NCBI GenBank assembly: GCA_004213235.1
Contig: SHAI01000040.1
Span: 1-14,182 of the forward strand
Origin: Parvularculaceae bacterium
GTDB lineage: Bacteria; Pseudomonadota; Alphaproteobacteria; Caulobacterales; Parvularculaceae
Length of the DNA stretch: 14,182 bases
Direction of reading: 5' to 3'
The translations under genes and the position numbers were made by a program. The notes beneath the pieces are model-generated. The model saw only the letters and a program-made list of their open reading frames with translations, had not been told where the DNA came from and made no database searches. Numbering within the stretch: position 1 is the first letter of the stretch; every line of letters starts with the position of its first letter. Below are positions 11,972 through 14,182 of the stretch, one piece after another.

Positions 11972-13591
11972 ATGCTTCAGTTCAACAAATGGCAAACCGC
12001 GAGCATTATCAGCCTGGTTTTGTTCGGGGTTTTATTCACGATCCCGAATTTCTTCGCCAAAGAACAGCTGGCGGGTCTTCCCAGCGTGATGCCGAAAAGC
12101 CAGATCAATCTGGGTCTCGACCTGCAGGGCGGATCATACCTCCTGTTGCAGGTTGATACCGATGAGGTCATCGATAACCGGATGACCGGATTGCGCCGGG
12201 AACTACAGCAGTTAATGCGTCCTTCGGGTAATCGCGAACGGATCGCGTTGCAGTCGCTGCCGAATTATGACGCCGCGACCAAGACAGTTACGCTGCGAAT
12301 TCGCAACGAAGATCAGTCAGAAGAGGCACTGGATCGGATCGGCGATATTAACCGCCAGGGCGCGCTTGGGCTGGCGCTTGGCGGGCGTCCATATGTCGTT
12401 GAGGCAACTGGCCCACGCATTGATGTCCGCATGACAGCTGAGGCGCAGCGTTATTACAGCACATCAGCCGTGCGTGATTCGATCGAAGTCGTGCGTCGAC
12501 GTATTGACCCGGCGGGCACGAAAGAAGTTGCAATTCAGCCCCAGGGGCTTGATCGCATCATTGTTCAGGCACCAGGTGATAATGACCCTGAAGCCCTCAA
12601 GCAGTTGATCAACCGCACTGGCCAGCTGAACTTCCACCACGTTGATCCCAGTGTTTCTGCCCAGGATGCCGAAGCCGGCCTGATGCCGCCGGGGCGCATA
12701 CTGGTCCCTTATGCGGAGTTCGAAGGATCAGGCTCGCTGGTCCTCCATGAGGAGCCGGAAGTTAGCGGCGATATGGTTGAGGACGCCCGCGCGGAGCCGA
12801 ATCCGGATGGCGGGTTTCAGATCAGTTTTACCTTCGACGGGCGGGGTGCGCGTCGGTTTGGTGACTTCACGAGCAATAATATTGGGGAGCTGTTCGCGAT
12901 TGTCCTTGATGGCGAGATAATCTCGGCACCGCGCATTCAGTCGGCCATTAATGGCGGCTCAGGCCGGATCACGGGGCAGTTTTCACCCGAAGAAGTTTCC
13001 CGCACGGCAACGCTGATCCGTTCAGGTGCATTGCCCGCGACGTTGACAACAATCGAGCAACGTTCGGTCGGGGCAGAGCTTGGCGCGGACTCAGTACGCG
13101 CCGGCGCGACTGCCCTTATTGTCGGTTTCATAGGTGTTATTGGCTTCATGGTGCTGTGCTATGGGCGTTTCGGGGTTTATGCCGATATTGCCTTGATCGC
13201 TAATGTGGTCCTGATTGCTGGCGCATTGTCGGTATTGGGCGCGACATTGACCCTGCCGGGCATTGCCGGGATTGTTTTGACCATTGGTATGGCGGTGGAC
13301 GCAAACGTTCTGATTTTTGAACGTATTCGCGAAGAACTGGCGGCGGGCAAGCGGCCCATCACGGCGGTTGAAAGTGGGTACCAAAAAGCCTGGTCAGCAA
13401 TCCTGGATGCGAATGTGACGACGTTTTTGGCGGCCCTCATCATGTTCCAGCTTGGTGCCGGGCCGGTACGAGGCTTTGCCGTCACATTGGCGATCGGCGT
13501 TGTGACGTCTGTTTTCACCGCCTATGTGCTCACCAGATTGCTGGCAGGGGGCTTTCTCCTGTCCAAGCGCCCTAAAGCGCTGACGATGTAA
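11972..13591 (+). CDS. secD: Protein translocase subunit SecD
   Basis: An inner-membrane RND-type protein that, with SecF, uses the proton gradient to pull exported proteins out of SecYEG on the periplasmic side. The 539-residue protein has a first membrane helix at about 11-27, the LGLDLQGG motif at 47-54, a large periplasmic domain to about residue 375, and five more helices in roughly 378-528. Helix 4 carries GMAVDANVLIFERIREEL (439-456), with Asp443 the proton-relay residue. The length is usual for alphaproteobacterial SecD, shorter than that of E. coli. The ATG at 11972 has AGGAG only 3 nt upstream (11964-11968), tight spacing. secF follows after 13 nt. Confidence 0.97.
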   Translation: MLQFNKWQTASIISLVLFGVLFTIPNFFAKEQLAGLPSVMPKSQINLGLDLQGGSYLLLQVDTDEVIDNRMTGLRRELQQLMRPSGNRERIALQSLPNYDAATKTVTLRIRNEDQSEEALDRIGDINRQGALGLALGGRPYVVEATGPRIDVRMTAEAQRYYSTSAVRDSIEVVRRRIDPAGTKEVAIQPQGLDRIIVQAPGDNDPEALKQLINRTGQLNFHHVDPSVSAQDAEAGLMPPGRILVPYAEFEGSGSLVLHEEPEVSGDMVEDARAEPNPDGGFQISFTFDGRGARRFGDFTSNNIGELFAIVLDGEIISAPRIQSAINGGSGRITGQFSPEEVSRTATLIRSGALPATLTTIEQRSVGAELGADSVRAGATALIVGFIGVIGFMVLCYGRFGVYADIALIANVVLIAGALSVLGATLTLPGIAGIVLTIGMAVDANVLIFERIREELAAGKRPITAVESGYQKAWSAILDANVTTFLAALIMFQLGAGPVRGFAVTLAIGVVTSVFTAYVLTRLLAGGFLLSKRPKALTM

Positions 13592-13604
13592 GGAATTTAA
13601 AGTC

Positions 13605-14182
13605 ATGGCGCTTTTAAAACTTGTTCCTGCTGAAACGAATATTCCGTTCTCGTCCTGGCGGTTTATCGCCGCGGGTTTATCGACACTCCTGGTGATCGGA
13701 TCAATTTTCGCCGTGGCGACGCTGGGCCTGAATTTTGGCGTGGATTTTCGCGGCGGCGTAACAGTTGAGGTCGCCGATGAAGAACCAATTGACATCGGTG
13801 CGGTGCGCCAGGCGGTTTCGTCCCTGAATCTGGGTGATGTGAAGGTTCAGGAAATCATTGATTTTGCGGGTTCGGCACCGGCCGTGGTCGTGTTCGTTGA
13901 GCAGCAGGACGTTGGTGATCCTGCACCCGGTACTGACGCCGATGACGGTGGTGAAGGCGTCAATAATGAAACTGCGCAGCAAGCTGCAGCGTCAGCGGTT
14001 CAAACCGCCCTGCGTGATTTGCTGGGGGAAAATGTTGAATTTCGCAAGATCGACGTTGTTGGTCCCACCGTGTCGGGGGAATTGATTCAGCGGGGCATTA
14101 CCGCGGTTGTTCTCGCGATCGGAATGATGCTGATCTATATCTGGTTCCGGTTTGAATGGCAGTTTTCCGTTGGCGCCATTGT
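13605..14182 (+). CDS. secF: Protein translocase subunit SecF (3' end outside window)
   Basis: The partner of SecD. The first 192 residues are present; the gene runs off the right edge and no stop is seen. A first membrane helix is at about 19-40 and the SecF motif GLNFGVDFRGG at 41-51. The periplasmic P1 domain includes an acidic, Gly-rich loop at about 100-122 (DVGDPAPGTDADDGGEG), probably variable. VVGPTVSGEL at 150-159 is the conserved lead into helix 2 (about 162-181). AAGGA lies about 10 nt before the ATG, next to the secD stop, so the pair is surely co-transcribed. Family is certain; the rest of the protein cannot be judged. Confidence 0.96.
   Translation, partial: MALLKLVPAETNIPFSSWRFIAAGLSTLLVIGSIFAVATLGLNFGVDFRGGVTVEVADEEPIDIGAVRQAVSSLNLGDVKVQEIIDFAGSAPAVVVFVEQQDVGDPAPGTDADDGGEGVNNETAQQAAASAVQTALRDLLGENVEFRKIDVVGPTVSGELIQRGITAVVLAIGMMLIYIWFRFEWQFSVGAI

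Noticed and set aside
13091..13982. Several minus-strand frames over secD and secF
   Set aside because: They are opposite strongly conserved genes and are expected shadows of GC-biased codons.

Overview
The window looks like ordinary chromosomal DNA from an alphaproteobacterium. The evidence is the gene content and order: ftsE-ftsX-ydcF-plsC-DUF2125 in one block, a histone-deacetylase-like gene near xseB, and yajC-secD-secF. The coding style also fits: moderate GC, several GTG starts, and 4-nt ATGA/GTGA overlaps. I cannot name a genus. No insertion sequence, phage gene, CRISPR array, rRNA or tRNA was recognised.

Layout. Positions 2-172 hold the C-terminal end of an unrecognised, AT-richer + strand gene. 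Positions 265-4674 carry five minus-strand genes, read from right to left: ftsE (cell-division ABC ATPase), ftsX (its membrane partner), a YdcF/DUF218 membrane protein, a PlsC-type acyltransferase and a DUF2125 protein. This is an envelope block; ftsE/ftsX and plsC/DUF2125 are each joined by 4-nt start-stop overlaps. A gap of about 610 nt (4675-5285) without a convincing gene separates it from hpt (5286-5798, +). hpt collides tail to tail, with a 4-nt overlap, with a minus-strand M20 metallopeptidase (5795-7282). Divergent from the peptidase is a + strand series: HDAC-like deacetylase (7390-8328), histidine phosphatase (8545-9171) and xseB (9263-9523). A small unrecognised three-helix membrane protein (9561-9914, -) converges on xseB. 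An Ada-type alkylation-repair activator follows (10149-11069, +). The end is the yajC-secD-secF translocase block (11582 to the window edge), with secF cut off.

The genes are mostly housekeeping: division and envelope lipids, purine salvage, DNA repair (xseB, ada) and protein export. I found no convincing new multi-gene system. The less explained material is in the gaps. The 512-nt stretch before yajC is dense in inverted and tandem repeats, with a candidate promoter, and may be a structured leader. Two nine-codon mini-ORFs with good ribosome-binding sites sit just before secD and ada. Several unrelated 11-16 bp tandem duplications lie in intergenic DNA, and there are strong hairpins before xseB, at the end of xseB, after the deacetylase gene and between the divergent peptidase and deacetylase genes.
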